A stretch of DNA of 58,558 bases from Seminavis robusta (lineage: Eukaryota > Bacillariophyta > Bacillariophyceae > Naviculales > Naviculaceae). Under the pieces are notes generated by a model. It was not told the origin of the DNA, did not search any database, and was given only the letters and a program-made list of their open reading frames with translations. Location of the stretch: NCBI GenBank assembly GCA_903772945.1, contig CAICTM010000576.1, positions 1 through 58,558 of the forward strand, read 5' to 3'. Below, one piece after another: positions 43,901 to 53,403 of this stretch. The position numbers and the translations under genes were made by a program. How positions within the stretch are numbered: position 1 is the first letter of the stretch; each line of letters opens with the position of its first letter.

Positions 43901-44689
43901 CTGGCTCTGAGTGACTCCAGCCGGGTAACAGTTGTCTCCTCTTCGTGTGATGGCACAACCACTGTTGCCAAAGTGAAGATCAGCCCAACCAGTGGTCGGC
44001 GACTGAGGAATGAAGAAGAGGAGGGTCACAATGCTATGAGTGCCTTCTATGCCTTGCTCAAGTTGTCTTCTGGTGACACTGGTTCCAGATCCAGGAAGCT
44101 GATAAGTCTTGATGGTGCAGATTATTTCACCTTCTCTGTTGACAACATGGAGCTGGTTCCTGGAGAGGCCGACTTGAAGAAGTATGGCTTGAATGCGGAA
44201 CTGACACCCGAGGAGGAGATGATCTTGGCGGCTGCCGATGCATGCGACAGTAATCACTTGGAGCAGAGGCATCAGCTGTTGAAGATGGAGCATACTGTTC
44301 GAGAGCATTTGAACCAAACAGAGAGTCACATAGACAGGATGGCAAAGGAGACTGATGCTCATATCGAGGATCTCGAAACACACCTCGAAGAACTTGACCA
44401 CAAGCTAGATGAGATTGACCAGAAGATGGAAGGCAAGCTGGATGAGATCGTTGCTCGTCTATTGGAAACAAAGACTCAAACTCCTTCTGAGAGCGTTAGA
44501 CCTGAACATGTCGAGCTTCCTGATGAAAAGCAGGACCTCACAGTGCTTTTGGCACAGCTTCGGGAGGAGCAGATGCTTTTGGCACAGCTTAGAGAGGAGC
44601 AGATGCAGTCCCGCTTCTGTAACATTGTCCTTGGATTGTCCCTGCTGGTTGGAATGGTGGTGTCACTTTATGTCAGAGCTGGACGTTAG
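31940..44689 (+). CDS. Giant lectin-repeat surface protein (about 3,425 aa, 23 exons)
   Basis: Exons: 31940-32044, 32518-32673, 32758-32818, 32959 (one nt), 33071-33207, 33340-33570, 33664-33675, 33781-33889, 33994-34071, 34170-34332, 34428-34455, 34533-34646, 34736-34799, 34895-35088, 35178-35292, 35382-35731, 35815-35841, 35935-36277, 36368-38129, 38200-38742, 38830-39075, 39159-43518, 43611-44689. All introns are GT-AG, mostly 70-105 nt, and frame closes throughout. MKIANSLRILVGLVGVATAW is a signal peptide. Residues about 90-840 hold six ricin-type beta-trefoil units: C-H-x-G-NNQKW, D-x-x-GRI, KCLD and CND-x-x-x-QRF recur. A cysteine knot (CTKNTDCKGGICN), a fibronectin-like exon, a carboxypeptidase-regulatory-like module (GRVTIWEPSGCPVIGAEVCL) and a huge beta-rich ectodomain follow. 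Near the end come a coiled coil, a tandem LLAQLREEQM and a membrane anchor (IVLGLSLLVGMVVSLYV). Probably carbohydrate-binding at the cell surface. Confidence 0.85.
32959..32959 (+). other. Candidate single-nucleotide microexon (G)
   Basis: Exon 3 ends AAA T (32818) and the next long exon starts T GTT GAT (33071). Direct joining throws the rest of the protein out of frame. Midway, 32951-32966 reads TCCTGTAG, G, GTAAGG: a strong pyrimidine-rich acceptor, one base, and a strong donor. Including that G gives AAA TGT GTT GAT, restoring a cysteine and the frame. It splits the 252-nt interval into introns of 140 and 111 nt, closer to the 70-132 nt of the following introns. In three sister units the equivalent Cys codon is split T|GY by one intron (33570/33664, 34455/34533, 35088/35178). 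A one-base deletion at the 33070 acceptor is the alternative. Confidence 0.55.
33071..36598 (+). repeat. Exon-cassette duplication encoding lectin units
   Basis: Similar exon sets recur: a tiny or short exon carrying CWD or CLD, an exon with NLYxxxC-x-x-G-x-NQxFxY, and an exon with NNQKW-x-x-D-x-x-GRI, KCLD, NNL, CND and QRF. Intron phases recur with them (phase 1 before CWD/CLD; phase 2 at or near NNQKW). Small exons of 12, 27 and 28 nt occur at 33664, 35815 and 34428. Later units (35382-35731, 35935-36277, 36368 on) have lost some introns, so exons are fused. Confidence 0.8.
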
Positions 44690-45154
44690 CTCTTGGGTGT
44701 GATTCACACTATACATGTTTTGGTGTTTGCCGCACGTCTATAGGAGTTGGGAATGATTGATGGCAGCCCTCGGATGGTTTAGGATTGACTGTGCAGACCT
44801 CCTGTACCCATAGTGGTACCGCAATAGACTCGTGATCACTAATACCTTCCGGATTGGCGAACAGTCCCTCCGATGGCTGGCATCGTCGCAAATTTCATGT
44901 GAACTCGTAGATGTATTGGCAAGTGATGTTGGAGGGGTTTAGAGTAGGGAAATTATCTACGAAGCAAAGAACAGTGATTCCTTTCTTGGCGAGCTGGAGT
45001 TCCAGGGAAACGTTTCGGATTGGCAAGTGATTCAATTCACTGCGAGCTGATGACGCTTGTCGTCCTGACGGTATCGGTTGGTGGGCAATGCGGATGACAT
45101 CAACAAGGAACAGGGATGTAAACACCTACATACTTCGCATTCAGCACATCCTGT
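44690..45154. other. Intergenic, 3' flank of the giant gene
   Basis: No supported gene. Short minus-strand frames at 44709-44891 and 44895-45125 have no recognisable domain. Confidence 0.4.
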
Positions 45155-45771
45155 TTGGCCTTTCACAAGTCGAGGTCCGAACGAGTACTTTTGAAGCGTT
45201 CAACCAAGATTCGATTCCAATCATGTTGCTCGGCCTCTTTCGTCCTCGAGGAATGTTTCTTGAAACTGGTTCACGCTCCCGAGTTTGACAAAGACCTTGA
45301 CCTGGATGTTGGCGTCCGGATAACGATTGAATGGGACTATTCTTACACGGAGGCCGCTGCTGTGAAGATTGGAGATGGTGTCCTTGAGGGCGGCAGGTAT
45401 GATGAATATTTTGTCACTGGGGTTGAAGATGCTTTGGGCGGTCGCTCCATCCCCCACTCTTCCCCATCTAGCACTCCGGGTCAACCAGATGAAGCACGAG
45501 TATGACATCGTTGTCAACCCCGAAAAGGGCATTGTCTGCGATGGTTCACCTTTGGAATTGCAAATTGACTTTGGGCTCACTGTGCGATCTTTCCTTCTTC
45601 TCCGATCTGCTTGTATCAACGTGTTCAACTTTAAGAAGATGGTGTCAGTCAGGTTCTCAGGTGTGGACAGGACCCGTCTCTGATCTCATGGGCAACATCA
45701 ACGGCGAGATGTTGTCTCGCGATGGAACCGATCACTGCAATGGCATGAATGCTCTAAGAAAAGACTGACAA
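45155..45771 (+). pseudogene. Decayed VWD-like secreted-domain gene
   Basis: Protein-like pieces appear in all three plus-strand frames in the right order. DVGVRITIEWDYS and AAAVKIGDGVLEGGRYDEYF come first (from 45290). VNQMKHEYDIVVNPEKGIVC and FKKMVSVRFSG follow, and GPVSDLMGNINGEMLSRDGT comes last (to about 45750). The VKIGDxVLE, HxYDIxVN, FKxxVxVxFSG and LMGN-x-x-G-x-MLxRDGT sequence of motifs resembles the von Willebrand D-like modules common in diatom secreted proteins; I base that on general pattern memory. At least two frameshifts make it a pseudogene. No leader or intact start is visible. Confidence 0.45.
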
Positions 45772-46468
45772 ATCCGTGACGATGAACCCATGATCTTCAA
45801 CGTCGTCTGTGCTCCCCAGTATCCCTAGAAGCGCCGTTTCCCTTATCCAAGGGCAGCTCCGCAGCGTCGTCTTGGAGAGAGCTTCGCTATCGAGGCTGCT
45901 AAGTTGACCTGTTCCAAGTACAAGGAGGACAACCCTGCCTTCCCGTACTGTGTCCATGATGTAATATCCATAGGTGGCCTCTAGTTGGTTGCCGCTGGGG
46001 GCTTCTAGGTTGGTTTTCTTTCGTTCCAGCGGTAGTATAAATCGTAGATACTGGTACAATAGCACCAAATGATAAGCTGAAGATTGCGCCGTAGAGCGAG
46101 GGTCGGTTGCCTGAATTACAATCATGGCGGGGTAGGCCACGACGCAAATGTGTTCAGCTTCGCCTGACTGGGGCGGTCGACCAACTTATTTTAATTCCAT
46201 GTCGTATCCGGCGGTTGTCGCCAGCTCTAGGGGATCAACCTGGCGGGCACAGAGACGGGGTTGTGGTGGTTCCTGGACTTCAGATACGCACCGTACCGCC
46301 AGTTCTTCCGATGGAGCAAATGCTGTTCATGTCTGGCAGTTTCACATCGTAACCACGTCATACTCTCTTTTTAAGAAAAGGAAGCAGGAAGGAAGTCGAT
46401 TGTTACATAGTTTTGGTTGTGCGGCCGTCCGTCAAGGCCCTGGCTACTCCATTCGAGTGTGACTTCCC
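45772..46468. other. Intergenic, no supported gene
   Basis: Overlapping frames on both strands (45754-46140 minus, 46107-46462 plus) show no domain. This is the 3' flank of the minus-strand F-box gene. Confidence 0.4.
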
Positions 46469-49375
46469 CTAGAAATACATTCGCTTGCCGCGAACAAATC
46501 CATCTTTTTTGGAGGCGCTGGCAGCCTTGTTCTTCTTCTTTTTCCTCAGGGAACGGGGCGGCGAGGAGGCAAAGTTGGTTGCAGATCCATCTAATGGGTC
46601 TCGACTGTCGCCTGCCGACCTAACACTTTCACCTGTCATAATGATGCCCCTGGAGTTAAAAGCAACGGCCAACGTACCAACTTCGGCAGCAACCATAGTC
46701 TTCCACATCGGACAGGCAGATAGTTTTTGCCTTGGAACCCATGTCTCACGTTCCATTTCCACACCAGATGAAATATCCACAAGGATGGCGCAAACCGCTG
46801 CTGACGGTTCAGCCGCGTCGAGTGGATTGTTACCACGCTCCTGGTCCTGTTCGGGAGGTGTAAAATCGTAGCACAATAGAAGGGCATGGCGGTCGTCGGG
46901 ACAGGTCAATTTGAATGCGACGAGTTCCCCGACCAGCGACAGAGTCTCGCAATCAGCGCCGGATCCAACATTGCATGAATTGTAGAACAGGATGATTGTC
47001 TTCCCTCTGGGGCGGACCCATGTATCGATGCAAAGAATCTTATTGCTTGTCGCCACAACCAACCGATTAGGTTTTGCAACGGGTCGATCAAAGTCCCGAG
47101 GATAGCCAAGGGATACATCCACAGTTGTCCACTCCAGCTTTTCACAGGGTGAATTGGAATTTCCCACATAGACGGACGGCGAGGAGTTGGAGCAGACCGC
47201 CACCGTACAACAACAACAAGTCTCGTGACTGCTCTGTCCAGCAGCAACACTGATCCGAGCCGCATCGGGCGATACCACTGCGTCGCTCCGATACTCGGGA
47301 AGACTGTCACCAACCCAAAGAATGGCCCCGGATTCCACGGTCAAACTGACGAGTTTCCGATCCATGAGCAACAACCCTCCTCCTGGGCCGTAAATGGAAA
47401 CTTCGAATAGGACCAGCCCTGGTCCCACTGATTCAAATTCTTTGGAAACTCGCACAGTCCAATCGCTGATGTCACCGCCATCTTCGATAAAATCCAACAG
47501 AATCCGAAAACAGTTGGGGTCGAGGAGCTCGGAATGCTCCAGCAGATATTTTAATACCGTGTCCCCCACATCAATAATAGTAGTAGTCGTGGAGACACTG
47601 CTGCTTTCTTCTTCTTCCGCGGCACCGCACAAGAATGCTTCCCGACTCGTGCCGACCAACAGCTCCCGACTCTTGCTATTCTCTGCCAATAAGTCAAATT
47701 GTGTCAACAAGACAATAATGCAGTTTTCATCCAGAATCATGTTTCGCAACCGACACTGTAGTTTCTTGGTATGACGAGTGAGGTCCATACTCTGGCACAC
47801 CAACTCCCGACAGACCAATCCAGTGTTGTTGGCAGTACTATTGGCAGTAGTACTGGAATTCTTTTTCGTTTCAAACAATCGCAACGAGCAGTCGTCTTCG
47901 TAGGCGGCCAAAACACGGTTGGCCGACCAGATTCTCACGCTGGCACAGGCATTTCCAGGAGCGGGAGCCCCTTTGCGACTCGAAAAGTCTTGATAGGATA
48001 GTTCCTTATTAATAGCTGGCTTCTTTGAAGTATGCTGCTGTTGCAGCTGCAAAAAGACGGCCAAACCTTGTTGGATGGCTCGTAGATTGCGCACCGCCGT
48101 GTAGTGATCCCGGTAGGCGGTCCGATAGAGTTGTGTTGTGTTGTCGTTGTCATTGTCATTGTCATCATGCAGTGGCAGTGGCCACTGTTGTCGTGCGAGC
48201 AACTGCCGCCAGAGATTGGGCGACTGTTGTCCAATTTCGCGATTCCAGGCAGTGCAGACGCGGGTGACACTAGCGACGGCGGCATCGGGCAAAAAGGTCA
48301 ATATGGTTTCCAGCACGGCTCCGGGAAGATGTCGGACGATGCTCTCCAGCTCTTCTTGACTGTACTCGCTGCGGATGGAATCTTTGCGTCTCATCATACT
48401 GGTAGTAGTAGTACTGGTATGATGATGACCCCCCAAAACGGCGGCATGGATGTCCTTATTATTATGATTGTCGTCGTTGTCGGGCCACAGCCAGCCTCCC
48501 CGGGTGCGATCATAGACCATGGCACGTCCCAGACTGGCATAGACAATACTGGAAAGATGGAGCGCTTTTTCTTGCAGGAGAGAACTGACGAGACTACTGA
48601 GAAGACTAGTCTGGTTGTCTTTGACTTTGCCTTCTTCGAGTGACAGTCGTACAGGTAGAGTCAAGTGATGATTGTAGAGCATTTCCATGGCATGAGGATC
48701 CGATTCTTGGAGTGTCTCGGGGAGAGATGCGGCTGCCGCTTGACCGACAGCCTGAAAGAGGGTGTATTGCCGCGTTCTTTCCTCACAGTTGTTGTGTTTT
48801 TTGTCATCATCGTAATAGTGGACATAACGACAAGAAGAGGACGATTTTCGTCGTCCCGCATTGGAGCCTGATGACGACGACAGAGGACAGTTTCCTTTAA
48901 AAAAGTGGTGTCGACACAGCAGTGGAGCAGCCGAAGTTTCCTGACTGCTGCTGTTGCCCAAGCGGTCTTGTTTCTTTCCTCCCTTATTATTGGACTTGCT
49001 ATTCATGACGTGAGCTTCAGAAGGAACCGAATTGGATCGGGACCGCCCCTTATTATGGGGTGCATCTTGTGAAGTTCCGACGGACGCCGATCGATTGCGG
49101 CGATTCGACTTGCTACTAGTGTCATCTTCTTCTTCTTCTTCTTCTACCGACGCACCTGGAATGTCCGTCCACAGATGCAACACCAGTGTCTCCTGCTGTT
49201 GCAATTGCAATTGTAACTGTAACGGCAATAATAACGAATCCAACTTTTTCAACAACTCTTGCGCCAGAGACTTGTACTGTCGTCGATCGTCGGATCGCTT
49301 CTTGCGTTCTTTCGCTTCCTTGCGACGAGCTGCACTCTCCTCCACGCGGACTTGGTAGTTCCGGTTCTTCACCAT
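46469..49375 (-). CDS. F-box protein with divergent CCCH-like finger
   Basis: Intronless, 968 residues from the ATG at 49375. The N-terminus is a charged helix (ESAARRKEAKERKKRSDDRR), then a Q/L-rich run, an acidic run (VEEEEEEDD) and low-complexity serine-rich segments. Residues about 154-186 carry CRHHFFKGNC and, after a serine-rich insert, CRYVH: an irregular C-x8-C-xn-C-x3-H arrangement like a CCCH zinc finger stretched by an insertion. An F-box follows at about 345-392 (HLPGAVLETILTFLPDAAVA, VTRVCTAWNREI, LWRQLL), suggesting a substrate adaptor for an SCF ubiquitin ligase. The C-terminal half (about 440-930) is beta-rich with recurring IWSANRVLAAYEDDCSLRLF-type strands and could form a propeller for substrate binding. 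No membrane segments. The substrate is unknown. Confidence 0.75.
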   Translation of the reverse strand: MVKNRNYQVRVEESAARRKEAKERKKRSDDRRQYKSLAQELLKKLDSLLLPLQLQLQLQQQETLVLHLWTDIPGASVEEEEEEDDTSSKSNRRNRSASVGTSQDAPHNKGRSRSNSVPSEAHVMNSKSNNKGGKKQDRLGNSSSQETSAAPLLCRHHFFKGNCPLSSSSGSNAGRRKSSSSCRYVHYYDDDKKHNNCEERTRQYTLFQAVGQAAAASLPETLQESDPHAMEMLYNHHLTLPVRLSLEEGKVKDNQTSLLSSLVSSLLQEKALHLSSIVYASLGRAMVYDRTRGGWLWPDNDDNHNNKDIHAAVLGGHHHTSTTTTSMMRRKDSIRSEYSQEELESIVRHLPGAVLETILTFLPDAAVASVTRVCTAWNREIGQQSPNLWRQLLARQQWPLPLHDDNDNDNDNTTQLYRTAYRDHYTAVRNLRAIQQGLAVFLQLQQQHTSKKPAINKELSYQDFSSRKGAPAPGNACASVRIWSANRVLAAYEDDCSLRLFETKKNSSTTANSTANNTGLVCRELVCQSMDLTRHTKKLQCRLRNMILDENCIIVLLTQFDLLAENSKSRELLVGTSREAFLCGAAEEEESSSVSTTTTIIDVGDTVLKYLLEHSELLDPNCFRILLDFIEDGGDISDWTVRVSKEFESVGPGLVLFEVSIYGPGGGLLLMDRKLVSLTVESGAILWVGDSLPEYRSDAVVSPDAARISVAAGQSSHETCCCCTVAVCSNSSPSVYVGNSNSPCEKLEWTTVDVSLGYPRDFDRPVAKPNRLVVATSNKILCIDTWVRPRGKTIILFYNSCNVGSGADCETLSLVGELVAFKLTCPDDRHALLLCYDFTPPEQDQERGNNPLDAAEPSAAVCAILVDISSGVEMERETWVPRQKLSACPMWKTMVAAEVGTLAVAFNSRGIIMTGESVRSAGDSRDPLDGSATNFASSPPRSLRKKKKNKAASASKKDGFVRGKRMYF

Positions 49376-50688
49376 GGTGGTGTGTCTGTAATCGATTCAA
49401 AGTTGTTCTGTTCCTTGGTTCTTCCTTCACACAAGTTGCGGATCTTTGGGAATGTGTGATGTCTTGGATATCTTATTCAAAGTGCGTTGGCAGAAGATGG
49501 ATCTCGCCTTCTCACTATTTGACTGCTCAATTGGCTTAAATGTGTTTCAGTAGGGGTAGTGCTTTGATGGTCCACATTCCAAGCACGCGGAAGGTACAGT
49601 AGACATGGAGGAACAGAACCATCAATCCTCATACGACCTTTTCCCCCCTAGCTACCCTTTGCCCTACTCCCGTCCTCCCTCTCTACCAGTGCTACCCACT
49701 ACCGGTACCGATGCCACCGCGCTGCCTAGCTTAGCCCCCGCCCCCCGCTCCTTAACGTATCTATTCAGTACCGTACTTATTTGACATCATCCTACGACCT
49801 GGCAGCTGGCAGCTACCAGTACCGTACTTTGGATATTCCCTTACGTCGCAGTAGTCTCGGCAAGCCGTCCTTGCAACGATGGCTGGACGCCAACAACATT
49901 ACAATATTGTGAATCCAGATCCCGTGAGATGACATTTTACCATGTGCGTAACCGGACCGAGTATGTTACATGGATCAAAGCCAGACTGCATCGCGACCCC
50001 TCCTCTACTAGAGGCCCCGTCGCTGCCTTTTATTGCTTTTGGCTTTGGAAGAAAAGCGCGTGACGTTTTATCGTGGGAGCCTCTGGCATTCGTTCGCTTT
50101 TGGAGGCCAAGCAACTCAACTCATACGTACGGTACAGTAGGATGGAATCAAGCTTCACCAAAGATCACGAAGGAGTACAAGGGGAACAATTGTTGAGGAC
50201 GAACGGGTACCATTAGCCCTTTCTAGCTAGCAGGAGGTGGTGGCTGAATGGTTCAATTGCTCTGCGATGCATTGCCATGCCATGCAGTGCTCGCCACCGC
50301 CTTGAAGAATCTTCCTACAGCTCTCATTGGCTGATTGGAACAGGTCAACGTCCTCGTAGCGACTGATTGACGACCACCTTGACCGACTGTCACTCTGGCT
50401 GGAGGGAATGCGACTTACAACTAACTGTACCGGTACACAGTGTACGGTATGGGTCCAACAAGCTACTAGCTAGTATATTGGAACACAGTGTTTTGACTGA
50501 TTGGCGGGAACTGTCACAGCCCCGCTGAGTAGCACGCTCCAACTACGCGAGCAGCAGACTTGGAGCGGCCTAGCTGGACGATGCTTTCACGACAGGGAGA
50601 CTTTGCTAGCTTCCTACTGCGGGTTCCTACGAGGAGGGATAAAAGTTTGGCTGAAAGTTATACAAGATAGTGCGGGTATTCTGGTTTA
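49376..50688. other. Intergenic with conserved 49724-49770 block
   Basis: No supported gene. About 350 bp upstream of the F-box start is the block GCCTAGCTT ... CTCCTTAACGTATCTATT (49724-49770), nearly identical to the one 60 bp upstream of bioF but in opposite orientation relative to the gene. Frames at 49899-50196 overlap and look non-coding. TACCGGTA and TAGC words are frequent. Confidence 0.4.
49724..49770 (+). repeat. Conserved upstream block, copy near F-box gene
   Basis: Shares GCCTAGCTT, a C-rich spacer (slightly longer here) and CTCCTTAACGTATCTATT with 18563-18608. Most likely a short dispersed repeat; a promoter element is possible. Confidence 0.65.
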
Positions 50689-51450
50689 CTAAGCAGCTGG
50701 AGCAGCAGGAAGCACAAAGGTATCCAACCATAAACATGGCCCCAGGTTTTGCATCAAGATTTCAAAGTCCTCTTCAGCACCTTCCTCCAGTGGTTCAATA
50801 GTCATCATGGAATCAAAGAGTTTTTCACCCCAGTCAAGATACTCATTCAACTCCTCTGAACGGAGTTGCAGTGACAGCAGGCGAGCCAAGTTGTTGACTG
50901 TAGCCAGCACAACCAATCTCATGGTTGCAGATGCTACAACAGATGGTGCATCTAATGTGGATTCGACAGCCTCCAGAGCTGATTGATAAAACTGAATGGC
51001 GCTTTCATTGCATTTGTATGCATCTCCCACTGGACCTGATTTGGCTTGAAGATCATATGCAAGCCCCAGGTTGTACAGCAACATGACCAGGCATGAGCGA
51101 GCCTGATAAGGGTTCATCAAGTCTGTCATCTCCCTCATCTGAAATGCCTTGGGGAACATGACAAAGAGTCCATCTTCATCCCACAAACATGCTTTGGGTG
51201 TGACGGGAAGGCTTTGGATATTTACCATGTCCTGATCATTGGCACCCGAGAAAACCATTTCGTGGTCTTGTTGATCCTGATGGAGTGCAAGTGATCGCCG
51301 AGCTTGATCAACCTGCATCTGGAAGATTTTCAGAGCTACCTTGAACAAGGATATGGCAGATGAAGTATTACCCCGCTGCAAGCATTGGATGCCATTGGTG
51401 ATGCAATCATGCAGATTCTCGCTGTGCGTTTTGTATGCGCTCATTTTCAT
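50689..51450 (-). CDS. TPR-like helical hypothetical protein
   Basis: ATG at 51450, 253 residues, no intron. Paired helices with TPR-type spacing are visible: ITNGIQCLQRGNTSSAISLFKV (about 18-39), LVMLLYNLGLAYDLQAKSG (about 121-139), AIQFYQSALEAVE and MRLVVLATVNNLARLLSLQL. The NLGLAY and AIQFYQSALE patterns match the tetratricopeptide consensus (NLGxxY, A-x-x-x-Y-x-x-A-L). TPR solenoids mediate protein-protein contacts; no catalytic residues are seen. Proteins of this size and layout are, as I recall, numerous in diatom genomes. The C-terminus (GPCLWLDTFVLPAAPAA) is hydrophobic but too short for a clear anchor. Confidence 0.65.
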   Translation of the reverse strand: MKMSAYKTHSENLHDCITNGIQCLQRGNTSSAISLFKVALKIFQMQVDQARRSLALHQDQQDHEMVFSGANDQDMVNIQSLPVTPKACLWDEDGLFVMFPKAFQMREMTDLMNPYQARSCLVMLLYNLGLAYDLQAKSGPVGDAYKCNESAIQFYQSALEAVESTLDAPSVVASATMRLVVLATVNNLARLLSLQLRSEELNEYLDWGEKLFDSMMTIEPLEEGAEEDFEILMQNLGPCLWLDTFVLPAAPAA

Positions 51451-52552
51451 TCGGCTCGACTGTCACTCGGTTTGCAATTCAAGAAGAGGCAAAAGAGACT
51501 GATCAGAGCAAAACCAGAACTGTATTCGCAGGAGAGCCGAGTTGCAAGAGCAAAACACCAACATGACAATTACTAGCTAGAGCACGATTTGTTAATAGTT
51601 GCTGTGCCCACTTGGTACATTTTTCAATGAAGGTAAGGGAATTCCCCGCTCCTTCTCCGGCCTCTCCGAGTGCTGGAGTCAGCTTCGAAAGAGCCGATCA
51701 ACTGCCACATCATTAACGCGATACCGGTGCGGAGCTGAAAGATCATCGCTCTTCAGTGCCAAAGTAGACGCTTAGTGGGACTGAATGTGCGCGTAGCACT
51801 CTAGCTAGGGACAGGCTTGCTTGTGGGACACGCTTCAACCTCGAAAGGGGCTGTGACGCTGTGACATACGACTGTACCGGTACTAATTAGCTAGTAGCGG
51901 GAGCGGACGCGTAACTCTCGGGTCCGTAGATAGATAATCTACCAACTCTATTTCCCGTGAAGCTCTATGACAATTTGGATTCGCACTGCGCATGGTGGTT
52001 ACAAGCTACCAGGTACAGGGAGCACAGTAAATGAAAGGAGGTATAAGAGAGAAAGGGATATAAGACCGTTCGTGTTACAAGCTGGGCGGCAATTGAATGA
52101 GCGGATCTTCGATGGTTCGACGAGTGCAAGCATGGCCAGGAGCGGCTGAACAACAAGCAGAACGAGAACCGGAAAATGGAATCACCAGCGATTGGATGGG
52201 TGGGCGCTTCCAGCGCGTGTTGTTGCAAATGAAAGGAAAATGTCAACGTTTCTGGCAGCGACGGACGACAATCATCGACCAGATCCACTCGTACAAGCGA
52301 CCAAAGGTTTCACCTTTTCTGATGGCGAAGCAACTGGACCAATCAAGGGCCCGAGAGAGGGATGCCAGCTCGAACCTACCGCTCCATGTGAATCTGACCG
52401 AAGCGAGAGCTAGAAAGATCCATCCGAAGAAAAGACGACAAAACAAATTGACAATGCAATTGCACAAGGTCAAAAGAGCCTCGTCTTTATAAAACCTACT
52501 AGGCATGCTGTGTCACAGACGACCCTCGGAATGTAGACTTAGCTGGGCTCCT
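51451..52552. other. Intergenic, no supported gene
   Basis: Plus-strand frames at 52097-52492 and 52192-52413 overlap out of phase; neither shows a domain. GTACCGGTACTAATTAGCTAG-type words occur near 51870-51895. Confidence 0.35.
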
Positions 52553-53014
52553 CTATAGGAAGGATAGATGCCGAGCAAGTCCAAGAGCAGAAAGCAACCA
52601 CCAAGAAGACACACCGTATGCAGAGCTAGGCCCAGACGAAAAAGATGAAGGATGAGAACAATGACGACCCGCCAAACAGAAGAGCCAAAATCTACGTTGC
52701 ACAAGGACGAACCAGAGACAATAATCGCCCTCAGTCGACGCGATAGGAATCATTTTATCGCCGGAATCGAACAAGGAGGAGCCCTCTCTTACTGGCAAGC
52801 TCCACCGATTAGAAACCCTACCGATGCCAGTTCTCCGGGACACCCGTATTGTCAGCAGTGGATGCGACGAGACACGTGTGGCTGGAAGGTAACTTTTGGC
52901 TTGCTTTAGATCGTAGATATTCTTTTGTGGGCCTTTGATGTTCAGGCTGTAAACTTGGCCCTGGAGATTGACTGCGAGAACCGTCCCGTTTTCCCGTAAT
53001 GCATGTACTAGCGA
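52553..53014 (-). pseudogene. Coding relic without start codon
   Basis: The minus strand is open from 53014 to 52553, about 150 codons, with no ATG in the upstream half. The part NGTVLAVNLQGQVYSLNIKG followed by SYLPATRVSSHPLLTIRVS is protein-like, recalling a beta-propeller strand pair. The downstream part loses that character. It may be an exon remnant of a decayed gene. Confidence 0.25.
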
Positions 53015-53403
53015 GACTCAAGGATCCAAAAAGCTTAGCTCAGGTTAACTTTACTGGAATTGCCTGGCATGCTTTGTGTTGACAAGATGAAGCTATCTGG
53101 TACAGAAACGCACAAGAAACTGAAAAGCTTGCGAAGACGGAGTCATAGTGTATTGAGGATAAGGAGAGAAAATGCCGTAGCGTTCCGGTCATCACAACGC
53201 AGCCTCGTCGGGGGTGGATAAAAATGCAGAGAACCAGCTTCTCCGACGTGGGCAGGAGCACTTCAGGTGGGATTGCCTCCGCACGATGGGCCTTGAAGCG
53301 TTAAACTGATTTTGTTGTATTTTGCTCAGGCTAGCCTCTGTTTGAGTGGCCACTGTGGTGAAAACATACGGATTGGGCTGGTTAAAGCATATTTCAGCCG
53401 ACT

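Noticed and set aside
51967..52506. Overlapping plus and minus ORFs
   Set aside because: Out-of-phase overlaps with no domain; composition alone does not support a gene.
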